Assembly: GCA_038380435.1 (NCBI GenBank)
Contig: JAWZYU010000018.1
Coordinates: 54,647,751-54,711,750 of the forward strand
From: Ryuthela nishihirai
Taxonomy: Eukaryota; Arthropoda; Arachnida; Araneae; Heptathelidae
Length of the DNA: 64,000 bases
Direction of reading: 5' to 3'
Numbering within the stretch: position 1 is the first letter of the stretch; each line of letters starts with the position of its first letter. Shown piece by piece: positions 1-11,449 of the stretch. The notes beneath the pieces were generated by a model. It was not told where the DNA came from. It worked only from the letters and a program-made list of their open reading frames with translations, and did not search any database. Made by a program: the position numbers and the translations under genes.

Positions 1-41
1 GGTATTAGTGATTTACTGACCTAGGTCGCCATTATCTAAAA

Positions 42-325
42 TTGAGTCACTCACTCTTTGCCGCAGGCACTCTGATTTGTCGGAGATATAGGAACAATAT
101 CCTTCAGTCCCATGTGTGGCTTCTCAGGGGCGCTGTTAGACCCAAGTTTATATTTATGGACGATAATGCCGGCCTTCATTGGGTTCAGACAGTCGATGAA
201 TTCTTCGGTATGAAGATATTCAACGAATGGAGCGACTATCCTATTCACAGGACCTGAACCCATATATAACATGTGTGGGATGTGCTGGGGAGACACATTA
301 TAGTTTGTCAACCCCTAAACAATAT
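42..325 (+). pseudogene. Tc1/mariner transposase remnant (catalytic core)
   Basis: A plus-strand frame at 42-257 includes RRYRNNILQSHVW, then FIFMDDNAGLHWVQTVDEF. This matches the Tc1 region around the second catalytic Asp (usual form FMDDNARPHR). The next conserved block (PIEHVWD in intact elements) is still visible at about 255-300 as HVWDVLGR after a stop codon and a changed frame. Both ends of the element are missing; the window edge cuts the 5' side. This is an old inactive fragment. The minus-strand frame covering the same bases is a shadow. Confidence 0.65.
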
Positions 326-585
326 GAGAAGTTTCTGTTATACTCGTGTTGCTGTTTGAAGTCATCATACTCCGTATTAACCTCTCCGTTCTGGTGAAAC
401 AGGTCTCTTAGCTATGGACACTCTTGAATTCATTTCCTAACCCATGAAATCATGCGATTGGTTTGCTCTATGTCTCACTGTTTATTGCGTCCTATAATGA
501 TGCATTGCAACTCCAGATTTCATAGCACTGCACTGTCTCGTTTTTGAGCTCTTTCAGAATTTACATTTTATGTTTAACTTTTGTA

Positions 586-797
586 CAGTCGCTCAAAAAA
601 GTATCCGAACACTACGGTTAATTACAGAATTCAGAAAAAATATCTGGCAACGATTTTTTAGAAATTAATGATCTGGCAACCTTCGTGTACAGTACACCAA
701 GGTTGCTAGATCACTATTTTCTAAAAAAATCTTTGCCAGATAGTTTTTCTGAATTCTGTAATCACCCATAGCGTTCGGATACTTTTTTGAGCGACTG
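586..797. mobile_element. Palindromic MITE, family 1, copy 1
   Basis: A 212-bp foldback element runs from CAGTCGCTCAAAAAAGT to its inverse complement and is flanked by TA on both sides (584-585 and 798-799). The two halves are complementary over almost their whole length, with a short centre near 690-700. A TA duplication and CAGT-type ends are typical of Tc1/mariner-derived MITEs. A second copy lies at 28382-28596. It has no coding capacity and needs a transposase in trans. Confidence 0.9.
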
Positions 798-1204
798 TAC
801 ATCAGTATATCTGAAATATGCAATAAAGTAGAATTTCAATTAGGTAAACTAAGTAAGGAAATGGTTAAAATGAATCAATAAATAATTCCTGCCAACTAGG
901 TCGTGATAAATAAACTTAAACCAAATACAACGAAAATATTGCCGGAAAAAATAATTCCATTATCATCTATTTAATATAGCAAAATTGTAAAACATTGCAT
1001 AAAACGGCAGCAAATTCCTATAGAGAGACGAATAATTTACAGAATATATGCAAACATTTATATGCAAAAACATAACTTGCTTGAAAATCTTAGCTCTTGT
1101 TAATTGACGTGAGAGCTATTGCCTTATCGGAATTCATTTACTCCATTCGCGATAGCAAAGGTCTGTAGAAAGGACAACTAAATGCTTTCAGTTGCTGTTG
1201 GGCT
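798..1204. other. No feature recognised
   Basis: A+T-rich sequence with short A runs. No coding frame, tRNA or terminal repeat was seen. Confidence 0.5.
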
Positions 1205-1480
1205 GTTTTCTCTCTGAGAGGCACTTTTTGCTTGCAATGGACTAAATGGCCAAGTAAAAAGGACCCCAAGGGTTCACTTGCGCCAGGGTTAAGATATATC
1301 TTCGTAAAACCTTGCCCTTGGTCAATAGGGGCCGATGAGCTTGGAAAGACAGCCGTTCGTTGGATAGGATGCAAAGTCATGGCTCCGTGTGCAAGAGAGC
1401 CATACTCTGTGCACTTTAAAAAATATACTGGATGACCTTGATGGGAGGCTACCATCTGTATCCTAACAGCTGTCGATTGA
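1205..1480 (-). mobile_element. SINE1 copy with a 5' inversion
   Basis: Bases 1205-1279 are the 3' end of SINE1 on the minus strand (CTCTGAGAGGCAC...AATGGCC). From about 1280 the sequence switches to SINE1 body on the plus strand, roughly consensus 75 to 288, ending near 1480. The two parts together cover the SINE once, with little overlap or loss, and the body is inverted. The simplest reading is a single insertion with an internal 5' inversion. Long minus and plus frames across it (1138-1632 and others) are non-genic. Confidence 0.65.
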
Positions 1481-2361
1481 GTCCTTGTGATGAACTCGCT
1501 CCGAATATGGTGATCTTTCTCCGATCCTATTGGACTGCGCAGAAATGTGATGAACTCCTCCGGAATGTGATGGGCTGGGCCAAATGTCGTGGCCGCCGGA
1601 GGACGATGAATTTGTCCCTTAATTACCTTCACCCTTACTTCGGTGAAATGACGGGGTCGCAGGTTATTACACCCGTTCCGACGTATGCCTCACACTTGCT
1701 GCGTCAAGTGATGTATAAAAATATTTCCAACAATTCACGCACGAGAGTTGTGTAGGGATGACACAGTTTATTTACACTTATAATATATATTCACGTACTG
1801 GGGATTTTCTCAACTCTGTAGGCCTTTGCTATTTTGTTGCAGCAAACAATTACGAAATGAGGTGGAGAATCACACACTTTGCAGATTCTCGCTTTACCGA
1901 CCTCAAACTCGGCGAAAGGACAATTAACCTTTGCCTACAACGTGCTTCACACAGAATGCACAGAACTGTATTAGATTCACCAATAATCTCGATTCTCACT
2001 TAGAATCGAGCCGTCTCCTTAAGGGTTTTATTCGAGTAAGAGCGGCGTCCCTTTGACGCGTGTTCAAACGTGCTTCCTGTTTGACAGCTATGCTCAAGAC
2101 TGTTCGTTCCTTATGCTCATCTCCTCTCTGCGCTGACACTCGCGCCCCAGGCTAGTTGTAAAAGGACATAAAAGGCTTCTCGGCCACGTCAACCATCGCA
2201 AGCAGCCAGCTCAGACCCGAAAACAACATCTTATGAGTCACATCCCCACAATAGCACTTCCAAGAACACGCTTAATACATAAAAATATTTACAATAACAA
2301 TAATACAATAAAATGCAACAATAAATAAAAATAAATAAATTAGAGGGTCATGACAGTCCTC
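1481..2361. other. No gene; a short direct repeat only
   Basis: The phrase TGATGAACTC recurs at about 1488 and 1549, giving a roughly 60-bp degenerate direct repeat. The rest is mixed-composition DNA without a credible coding frame. An A/T-rich run at 2280-2345 precedes the next SINE piece. Confidence 0.4.
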
Positions 2362-2805
2362 TCCCCCAACCTTCTCTGAGTCCTTGGGGCCCCTGTGACC
2401 TGTCCGTTTAGCCCATTTTTTGTAAAATTGGGACACTAAGAGGTAAAATAATCTAACCCAATAAATGAGCTCAGAGAAGGCTGGGGAAGGAAATTCACTG
2501 GATATCTTTTAGAAGACGGGTGATAGACTTTTGTCAAAGCCATCCAGAGTGTTCTTTAGCACCCACAGGGTATTTCTCTCCTGCACACGATCCACGCTTA
2601 ATGTCCCCATCTGATGGACGGCTGTCATTCCCAGTTCATTCAGTGTCCTATTTCTCCAAACGATCAAACAACCAAGTCCCTTTTCTCACCGAGCTCCGGG
2701 TCGGGGTTAGCAGGAACAAATCTGAACATTGACACAGTTAAAGCTCGAACCTGAAAACTGAAACTTGCGAGCCTGTGGCTACCACAGACTGAGTCAACCT
2801 CCGGC
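2362..2805. mobile_element. SINE1 composite: plus 3' fragment joined to a minus copy
   Basis: Bases 2362-2460 are SINE1 3' sequence on the plus strand (CCCAACCTTCTCTGAG through AATCTAACCCA). Next, at about 2468-2805, comes a minus-strand copy that lacks its own tail. It runs back to the tRNA head, ending near CAGACTGAGTCAACC. The tail therefore lies in the middle of the composite, unlike a twin-primed inversion. The minus copy is diverged. The 70-residue frame at 2520-2732 is not a gene. Confidence 0.7.
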
Positions 2806-3963
2806 CCATACTTCCAGTGATACAGGAAATATATAAAACTTTAGAAAGATAAACATCAAGATTTAATTCAGATATAATTCGCATAATGCTAAACAAAGAG
2901 AAATAGCTGATGTCAGAACCGATTTCGAATTTTTAACGACGTGATATAACTAACTACCTTTGCCAACGTTTCTGATACTAATCATCCTACTTGGATCGGT
3001 GTCATAATTGTTTTGGATATGCCTTTTTTTATTAATGACGTTGGATTTCTCTTTTCCCCTCCATTAAGTCATACGTATGTGAGATGCAGACCTCGAGGCT
3101 TCCTTTCCTTTTATCTTTCACTTCCTACAGAGCATCTGTTCAAATGACAGACAGACCGTAATTGTTTTCCTGATACTGACCACTCCTTCCGCCGACAGTA
3201 GGAGTCGAAAGACTACTTCTTCTAATAACGGGAGCGAGCGAATGAAGAGAAAGAAAATGAAAAAAAGAGAAAGAAAGAGGAAACAAAAATTGTAGCAGAG
3301 AGAAAGATGCGGGAAGAGCGTGGGCAGAGAGAAGTGGCGAGGTGCCGCGCGTGCTCCTCTGGGCCGTGATTTATCACTACAGCTTGTGACAGCGTGGGGT
3401 CCACCTGTCCGCCAGGGTCAGACTGCTGCTGGCTGCCGTGGTTAATGAAGGCGCAGCCAGCCAGCTTGGCTGCATTCCATATACGAAGTAAATTCTCTGA
3501 CGACATGACACGAAAGAAACATTACCCAATGGAATCAGCGCTGCATAGGAATGAGGGCAAGGTTTGTTTGAACATGTTTAGATTCAGCATCTCTCAGCTA
3601 GCTCCTAACTCCAGTGGTATCCAGATATCTCGGATCCTTTACTAAAAGGAATTTCAATTTAATACCATTTTCTGTTTTATAGTCATATAAGAGTAGTGTT
3701 TTTTTGTGTATTTTGGGAAAGTGATAGATGTCTTCTTGTTCATATTTTAGTTAAGTTTCTTTTTTTAAGTTTATTCCGTTTTCACAAAATATTCTACATG
3801 TCAGATAAGAATATTTACAAGCGATATTATTCTGCTGTGATGGCAAAGAATTGAAACGACACGTTATTCAAATATTGTTTGCAAAGTAATATTAATGCAC
3901 TGTAGAATCCGACAGAATACCTTAACGTATGTGATTCTACTACATGTGCTTGCAAAACCTAAG
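2806..3963. other. No gene recognised; polypurine stretch
   Basis: Bases 3235-3310 are strongly purine-rich on the plus strand. Bases 3320-3480 are more G+C-rich than the surroundings. The frames at 3222-3506 and 3394-3645 are low-complexity or unsupported. Confidence 0.4.
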
Positions 3964-4212
3964 GAATGGGCTTGGAAAGGCCGCCGTCTGTCTGATGGGA
4001 CTTTAAGCAGTGGCCCCGTGTACGGGAGAGCCATACCCTGTACACGTTAAAGAATACGCTGGATGGCCTTGACGTGAGGCTACCATCTGTCTCCCAACAG
4101 CTGTTCCAGTTGGTCCCCTCACCCAACCTTCTCTGAGCCTTCGGGATCCATGTGACCTGGTCATTTAGCCCATGGAAAAAAGTGTCGCTCACAGGTAAAA
4201 TAACCCAAGCCA
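3964..4212 (+). mobile_element. SINE1, 5'-truncated copy
   Basis: Starts inside the SINE body at GAATGGGCTTGGAAAGGCC and runs to the tail at about 4205-4212 (AATAACCCAAGCC). The tRNA head is missing. The minus frame of 121 aa over it is the SINE read as protein. Confidence 0.85.
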
Positions 4213-5960
4213 AAGGAAAACCTAATGTGGATAGGCGGCAAAAAATGGCGGGGTTTCCGAAAGAACTGACCCAAAATACACAAACGGCGTCATATTGGAT
4301 ATTGTATATAGTACATTCCACCACTGAAGCAGTTTCACGGAGCCCAACAGAGTACTAACATTACATTCTAATAATTCTTATTGCAGCATTCCTGACAGAT
4401 GGATTGGTAGGGGCAGTGACTACAGAGAGGGCCGGACCATCAAAAACCTGTCGTCTTACACAAAATCTCAAACTTGTCTACCTGCTTTGAAATTCAAAAC
4501 AGTTGTCTTTGTATATTATTTTACTCCCCATACTGCGACACTTAAAATAGATTACTGCGACACTTAGAATAGTTTTAAAAATAAACAACTAAAATTTTAT
4601 TGTAAATAGAATATTATTAACCTTTCCTGTCCTGTGTAATATTTTAGTAACTGGGAAACATTACTCAAGTCTTATTCTCAGACCCTTCCCGAAACTAAAT
4701 TCAACGGACATCCCCTGAAACAAACTAAATCCTCTGACCCCTCGAAACTAAATCCTCTGACCCCTCGAAACTAAATCCTGGGTAGGGGTGGATCAATTTT
4801 ACGTCCACCAAGGAGCCCTGATTTGATCTCCTTGATATTTGCTTGTGGGGATTGTAAAGAATTATATTTACATGGACAAAATCCGAGACATGAATCATTT
4901 GAAAGCCAGAATAAGAGAAGCAACTGAGTAAGTAAGTAACAAGAGATATGCTGCAGCTTGTATGAAATATTGATTGAACATATTCAAGGTCACGAAACGG
5001 TGGAAATTCACTAATTATGTCAAAACTATTTGAGGTACACTTTCAATTAAGATATTACTTTCTGCAACATGCATATTAGTTTCATACATATTGGTTCTCG
5101 AACACCACAATTTATTTTTTGGACATCCTGTATTATGTGATCACTTCATGATTAAATAACTTCCTGAACATGACGTGCCATGGATGCTACTTAGGTTATG
5201 ACATATCTCTGGAGATATTTAGAATAGACCCTTGTTATAAACGCTTTCGTTATCAGCGTTTTCGTATATCAGCCGTTTTATTTTGGCATCCCATTATAAT
5301 AAGAATTGGATAACTTTTACGATTTTCCATGAATAATTATCTAGAGAGCTGCTTTAAAAAGGCATTGGTGAAAGGAAACTTGTCCTTCAAAATTCTCGTT
5401 ATTTTGTGGTATGCTTGTGGTTACTAAACAACTGTTGCTGTCTCAGTGAAAATATTAAAGTGTTGTTTTCCCATCCAACACTACGTTACCCCTTCAGCCC
5501 ATGAAACAAAATGTTATAGTAACTTTTAATTTAAAAATGCAGTAGAACTTTCTTCATATTTCTCAGAGAATATGATGCAGATGATAAACTCAGATCAGGG
5601 CATTCTGGCGCCAATTTAACATCGATGGCTACTGATATAATTCATTCGTGATGTCTGGACTTCACATTGAATGAAAGACGTGTGAAAAAACATAAGGTTG
5701 ATTAATTTTGAATATATATATATTATTTTAATGCTTCTATTTTTTTGTATGTTGTTTAGGTAATAATCAATTGCTTTTGAATGCTAAAATATGTAAAACG
5801 TAAACTCTACGTGCTACTTGTAAGGAGTAGGTACCATTGTTCTTACATTGAAGCTTTCAGAGCTTGCTATGATCAACTCTGCACGTATAAATGCGAAGGA
5901 AATAAAGAATTATTATTATTAAAAAATAAAATCAATCTCGATACGCGGAATTCTTGCACG
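4213..5960. other. No gene; small 22-bp repeat and hAT-like end
   Basis: At about 4716-4785 a 22-bp unit with CCTCTGACCCCTCGAAACTA repeats about three times. It ends in AATCCTGGGTAG, similar to the right end of the hAT-like MITE at 18250-18403. This may be a decayed relative. The remainder is A+T-rich and featureless. Confidence 0.4.
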
Positions 5961-5984
5961 TTCCAGGAAGTAACTTCTATTTGT

Positions 5985-6390
5985 TGATGTTAAAATTATC
6001 CTGTTTTACACGAATTCGGTATTCTTCTCTCTGGTATAACGAGAAAACTATACAACCAAGGTAACTGTAAAACAGCCCACAGTTGAGTATTAGTTGCCAT
6101 TGGTTTATCAGCGCATCGGCTTGCTCTTTCCACAACATTCCACACCAGACCCGGGGAGGGTGGAATATCTCTTTAACTGCCTCACTTGAATCCTGCCCTA
6201 TCACACAAATATTCGATGGGGCTGAGATCTAGGGAGTTGGTTAACCAAACGAAAGTCGTCCAAGTTTTCTACAAACCATTCCTCTATAATACGGGCTGGG
6301 TGACATGGTGCATTGTTTTGTTCAAAGGTACTAGCAACGTCTGAGAATATTATTAACGTTGAAAGGTGTACTTTGATCTGCAATAATGTT
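5985..6390 (-). pseudogene. Tc1/mariner transposase remnant
   Basis: On the minus strand, 6383-6201 encodes FEQNNAPCHPARIIEEWF followed by NLDDFRLVNQLPRS. This is the transposase block around the second catalytic residue, with the usual Asp of QQDN replaced by Asn. The match continues after a stop and frameshift as VVERASR near 6120-6140, where intact elements read WDVVER. Several stops make it non-functional. The long spacing after the Asn resembles the DD36E-like element at 25706-26883, so it may belong to the same group. Confidence 0.7.
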
Positions 6391-6702
6391 CAAATACTCC
6401 ACATCCTTTGTAAGATGCGCACCAGTATAAAAGCACCTAATGCATCTCAACAGAGCATCTTAAAGTCCATAATACCATTGCTACAGGCCTGTGTTGTTTG
6501 TACAATAAATTTGGAATTCATTGCCACATGATGTTATCACTATACGCATAGCCTTATCTGCATGCACAGAATGAAACGTGTTCATTGGATCAGCCTTTTC
6601 CAATTATCCAGGTTCAGTATTGCTACTCTTATGATACTTAGATATTACAAACGATTGAGAATTCTACGCAATGTCTTACTAGCAAAGTGTTGTGACTGTC
6701 TC

Positions 6703-7078
6703 GTATTGGTTGGTTGGTTGTTTTAACTCTGAGCCGCACTTTTTTGCACACAATGGGCTAAATGTCCAGGTCACAAGGACCCCGAAGGCTCATAGAACGT
6801 TAGGGGAAGGGACCCACTGTAACAGCTGTTGGGAGACAGATGGTAGCCTCCCATCAATGCCATCCAGCGTGTTCTTTAACGTGCACATGGTATGGCTCTC
6901 CCGTACACGGGGCCACGGCTTAACATCCCATCCGATGGACGGCGGTCTTTCCAAGCCCATCGGTGTCCCCTACTGACCGTGGGCAGGGCGGGGAGTTTTG
7001 CGGAGATAATTCTCAACGCTGACCCAGCTGGGACTCGAACCTGGGAACTGCAGATTACGAGCCTGGCGCGCTATGTCT
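6703..7078 (-). mobile_element. SINE1, near full length
   Basis: A minus-strand copy from the tail (GGTTGGTTGTTTTAACTCTG) through the body to the tRNA head at about 7050-7075 (GATTACGAGCCTGGCGCGC). The B-box complement GGGACTCGAACC is intact. The head is cut short after GCGCTATG. Frames of 94 and 138 aa here are SINE sequence read as protein. Confidence 0.9.
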
Positions 7079-7079
7079 G

Positions 7080-7632
7080 TCTCGTAATTCGCTGGTGTGT
7101 CACAATTATTGCCTATGCGTTGCGATGCCATGCAGAAAGCGTTGGACCTATATATTGCATCGTACAATTGCCTTGTGTCTCACACCACAAGTTCTTGTTC
7201 TTATTGGTGGCTTTTCGTTCAGTGTTCCAATTCCCCCTACATTTTAGCAACAGCTGCTCTGAAATAACTGTATGTTTTTTTCTGAGATACAGGCATTCAC
7301 ACATCTGACGCCTACAGTCATGCTTCTTTCAAATTCTGATAAATTATTGCGTTTGCCCATTATTTTGCAGCAGTTTGAATTCATGCCTTTCATGTACCTC
7401 AGTATACGGTGGGATTGTCATGATTTAACGACCATTAAATGTATAAGGTTGAATTTGGGGGAGAAATATCTGCACTATTTTGCACAATCATAATTTCTGG
7501 TATTGGAAATATTTAAGATTAGACACTCCAAGTTGAACACGGAAGTTTGCAATACACTCCTCTGATTTTTGCAAGGTTTTTTGAAAAGTAAATGGAATAT
7601 AACGATTGTCCATAGAAGTCTATCCCTAAGTA
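7080..7632. other. No feature recognised
   Basis: A+T-rich sequence. The frames at 7113-7493 show no domain. Confidence 0.4.
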
Positions 7633-7715
7633 TACACAGTCGTATCAGAATTATATGACCACCTATCATGCAAATACTATGGTAGGTGGTCATGTTATTT
7701 TGATACAACTGTGTA
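7633..7715. mobile_element. Palindromic MITE, family 2, copy 1
   Basis: An 83-bp foldback: TACACAGTCGTATCAGAA ... TGGTAGGTGGTCAT ... ACTGTGTA. The arms are largely complementary, with the centre near 7668-7680. A second copy of the same length is at 21973-22055. The terminal TA is probably the target duplication, as in Tc1/mariner-type MITEs. Confidence 0.85.
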
Positions 7716-8147
7716 TATACCACCTACTAGCTTTGTTAACCAAACATTCTCTTCTCATTGTCTACAAAACTTAAGACTTGAACGGTTGAACGATTTGAAC
7801 TTTAAAATTCACCAAATTCACTGTACAAACGATACATTTAGTCTGAGTATGTTTAGAGTAACTTCACATTTACGAATCAACGAGTAAGCAATCGTAATCA
7901 ATTACCTCATCAGCCTGATACAAATGAAACCGTATTTTTAATCAGGATCCTCAGATACATTTCGCCTTATTTTAAAAGCCTACAGGATAGATTGTATTAA
8001 TAGTCTGCCTATCATATGAACCTTACTGTTCTTTAAAGGCAATACGTTTTGTGAAACTGATTAAGAATTATTAATTTGAAATATTTTTCTCTATTGTACG
8101 AGTAGCTTAAAATTTATTACTATGAAATACAATACTATTATTAAGCT
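7716..8147. other. No feature recognised
   Basis: A+T-rich sequence between a MITE and a SINE, with no coding signal. Confidence 0.4.
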
Positions 8148-8362
8148 GTGGCCCCGTGTGCGGGAGAGCCATACCCTGTGCACGTTAAAGAACACGCTGG
8201 ATGGCCTTGACGGGAGGCTACCATCTGTCTCCCAACAGCTGTTCCAGTGAGTCCCCTCCCCCAACCTTCTCTGAGCCTTCGGGGTCCTTGTGACCTGGCC
8301 ATTTAGCCCATGGTGTGCAAAAAAGTGCCGCTCAGAGGTAAAACAACCCAACCCAACCCATA
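8148..8362 (+). mobile_element. SINE1, 5'-truncated copy
   Basis: Starts at GCTGTGGCCCCGTGTGCGGG in mid-body and runs to the C/A-rich tail (AAACAACCCAACCCAACCC). It is very close to the consensus, so the insertion is probably fairly young. No clear target duplication was seen. Confidence 0.9.
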
Positions 8363-10654
8363 CAATACTATTGGAACAATAGCTTATTCCTTTATTCCAA
8401 TAAGAATCATTTTTCTCTCCCATTGCTTCTGAAGAGAGATTACCCTACAAAAGGTTCAATCAAGTACGTTACAGGGAAACTTCTGCCACATAAAAAAAAT
8501 TGCTGTTCTTATGCAATTTGCCCTGTGCAAATAACGACAAATGGCATGAGATGTATTTATGCGGTTCTAATTGGTTAACTCGCAGAGCAACTTCAGACAC
8601 CTTTGTGTGCTACGAAATGGGCAAAACGGTCAGGTGACATTCACACTCAGGTTTATTAAATATTAAATAAGAATCCTTCCAAAGTTTTGAAGCATATTGC
8701 AATTTACCTCTTCAGGTCTTCAAGGTACTCTTTTAACTGAACCGAGTGTGGCTTTCATCCAAATAAAAACAACACTTACTTTATTGATGGAATGACTTTG
8801 GTAGAAATTGTAATCTCTGTTCTCAAAGAAAGTAGGATGGTCACTTTAAGCAGAGTCAAGAATCAGATTTACAGATCTCAAGTCAGGTAACTGCCGAGAA
8901 CGGTTTAGCGGATGGCATTGGTAGACTTTTACAAACCACGAATCTTTCTTTATCAAATGTTCATTTTCAATTCTATTTCATCTTTTAAGTTTTTGTTTGT
9001 GTAAAACTATAACGAAAAAGAGCAGAATCTGACTGCAGTAAAACTCCTACAGTATTTGCATTTTATTTAAGAAAACTCTCCTTTTCATTCTGTTTAGCAT
9101 CAGGAAAGGAAAGAATTTCTCCATTGTGTCTGCCAAGCCAAAAAGATTAACGCTGTGTTTTTCATTTATTCAATTCTTTCTCCCTTTGAAAGAGAATGAA
9201 TTAAAAAAGCCAATACAGACACGCGCTTCAGAGGACAGATACTGAACAGGGGAGATGAAAAAAGTAAGAAATATATCACTGTATTTTTTATAACATTCTT
9301 TTTCACACATGTTCGTTCTTGGGCTTCGATTTGTTCTTTTATCGTCACTCCCGATAGAAAAAGAGAAGACTTTTCGGGTATATAGCGGGACTCTGAAAGA
9401 AAAAAAAAAGACCCAAAGACTCCAGAAATCACCGCCAAAGAAAGAATAGACCGATGCGTACTGAAATCATCTAGAGAGCAGAGAGATTATCTCTCTGTCG
9501 TATCCGTAGCTATCTTTTACCGAAGGAAACGTTCACATGCTGTTCTGTAATTTTCTGATCCTCTATTTCTCGAGAACGTACTTTCTTTCTTCTTCTGATT
9601 TTTTTTTAGCTTTGGAACGATTTTAACGCTTCGTTACTTTCATTGAGATTAGCTTTATAATGCAGAGGGTTTAAAGACTTCAAAAAATGGATTGCAAAAT
9701 ATAGTTGTATGAAATATTTTCTACCAAAAAATAAAAGTACTTTAAGTGACGTAAGGAACTTTTTTAAGCATTGTTTTTTATGGACAAAGTCGGTTTTATT
9801 TTTACTCATGTTTGACTCTACAGTTGTTATAAGGTTTATTTACGTACTAGATGTTGGAAAACTTCCTGAGGGATTTTTTCACTTTCCACACAGTGATCTC
9901 AGGGTGCTACTAGGCTTGGATTATAATTTAATATTAATTTAATTGAGATTTAATTCAACGGGAAATATTGCAATCTCAAATGATGCATCATAATAAACTT
10001 CTAAGACAAACTTCTAAGATTTACCTATACAGATTCACGATAATTCTTCCAGTTGTTTCAAAACGAGGAGAAAATAATAAGAAAAATTGCAACAAACAAT
10101 TTTAAGCTAAATTACATATTTTAAGCTAAATTACACAAGCACAATTCTTGCCAAAATCATCCATTTAGACCTTGTCTTTACTTTATAGCCCCACAATTAA
10201 AATTCTCTTCTTTTTCATCTCCACGTTAAACCAATCAATGACAAAATTATATAAAAACAATTTTATCTCCAATTTATCACTCCCAAAAGTTCATAAATTA
10301 TGACTCTTACTGAGGGATCAGCAGCCTTTTCATGTCTCGTGTCAACTCATTTTGTTTTTATTGTTATTGTTGCCGTCTTATGTTTTAGATTAATCCACAC
10401 TGTATTGTTTATATTGCATTACATATTGTCTGAATCTGTTAAGCATTGCATGCGCCAGTCGAAACAGTCTCAAATGGTACCCAACGCCTGCGTGTTCAAG
10501 TCGCCAATTCCAAATCTCTCTCGCATAATCCTGAGTGATCAAAAGGCATTTCTGATTCATAAAACAGAGCGTTTCATGCACATTGAACCAAATCTTATGT
10601 TTAGATTGGGACATAGTTTTTCGAAATATGTCATTGTTTTGGTATTTAGGATTG
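8363..10654. other. 2.3 kb without a recognised gene
   Basis: A+T-rich with homopolymer runs (A-rich near 9400, T-run near 9600) and a short duplication of TTTTAAGCTAAATTACA at about 10100-10137. Frames at 9166-9438 and 9606-9942 lack domains and look random. Unique intronic or intergenic DNA is the best reading. Confidence 0.4.
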
Positions 10655-10950
10655 ATTTAGGTTGTTTTACCTCATTAATGTTGATATTTGGCACTTTTGT
10701 ATAAACACTGGAGTAAATGATCAGGTGAGAAGAATCGCAAAGGCTAGGAAAAGATTGGGGAAGGGATTTTGCTGGATAGCTGATACGATGCAATAGACGC
10801 CTTCCTCCACCGATATTCAGCGCATTCTTTAATGTGCAGAGGCTATGGCTCTCTTGCACACAAATCTATGGCTTAACATCCCATCCGACGGACGGCGGCC
10901 TTTCCAAACCAAACGGTGCACATTTTCTCACCGAAGGCAGAACGAGATTT
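10655..10950 (-). mobile_element. SINE1, old diverged copy
   Basis: A minus-strand SINE1 with many substitutions, from AGGTTGTTTTACCTC to GGCAGAACGAGATTTT. The best preserved part is 10820-10915 (CATTCTTTAATGTGCAGAGG; CCCATCCGACGGACGGCGGC). The head end is lost where an RTE-like LINE tail begins at about 10955. Confidence 0.8.
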
Positions 10951-10954
10951 TCGA

Positions 10955-11315
10955 CCCAGGCAGTATTTTGGGTATTAGATGTTTTGACTATGTAAGTTAT
11001 GAAGCAATGATGAGGTTAGACGAAGGAATAAGGAACCACCTTTGAGTAGCATCTTATGTAAGGTGAGACTACTTTGGTTTGGCCATGTTACCAGCATGCA
11101 GAACTACAGATTAATGAATAGAGTTATGAACAGTGTACCTAAAGATCCTCGAAAAAAGAGAGAGACATAAAATATGAGGATGGACAATATCAAACAGGAT
11201 CTTTTCAAAATTGGCTTGCAGTGGCCAAATGTAGCAGCTGTAGCTCAGGATAGCCCTCTACGGGCAACTGCACAGCCTGATTGGACCTCCGTAGCGCATG
11301 GCTGTTTAGGATTAT
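10955..11315 (+). mobile_element. RTE-like LINE, 3' fragment
   Basis: Matches the last 360 bases of the element at 20045-21835: ATTTTGGGTATTAGATG, GGTTTGGCCATGTTACCAGC, AACAGTGTACCTAAAG and GGACCTCCGTAGCGCATGGC all have counterparts there. It encodes a broken C-terminal tail (ILGIR... and YFGLAM) with stops. The A/T-rich end at 11315-11350 may be a decayed 3' repeat tail. Confidence 0.8.
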
Positions 11316-11449
11316 GTACTACATTGTATTATTATTACATTATATATTGCCTAAATTTGTGATCTATATTCACTCTAATTCCATTTTCGATTATTGGATT
11401 CTTATGAAATGTCAAAAATGCAATACTGATAATTGCTTTAACAAACTAA

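Noticed and set aside
51..311. 86-aa minus-strand frame
   Set aside because: Shadow of the Tc1 remnant, whose recognisable motifs (FIFMDDNA) are on the plus strand.
2362..2805. Twin-priming inversion as an explanation
   Set aside because: The tail lies in the middle rather than at an outer end, so the order is wrong for twin priming.
10300..10704. 134-aa plus-strand frame
   Set aside because: Hydrophobic stretches only, no domain, and its 3' end runs into a decayed SINE. Probably chance.
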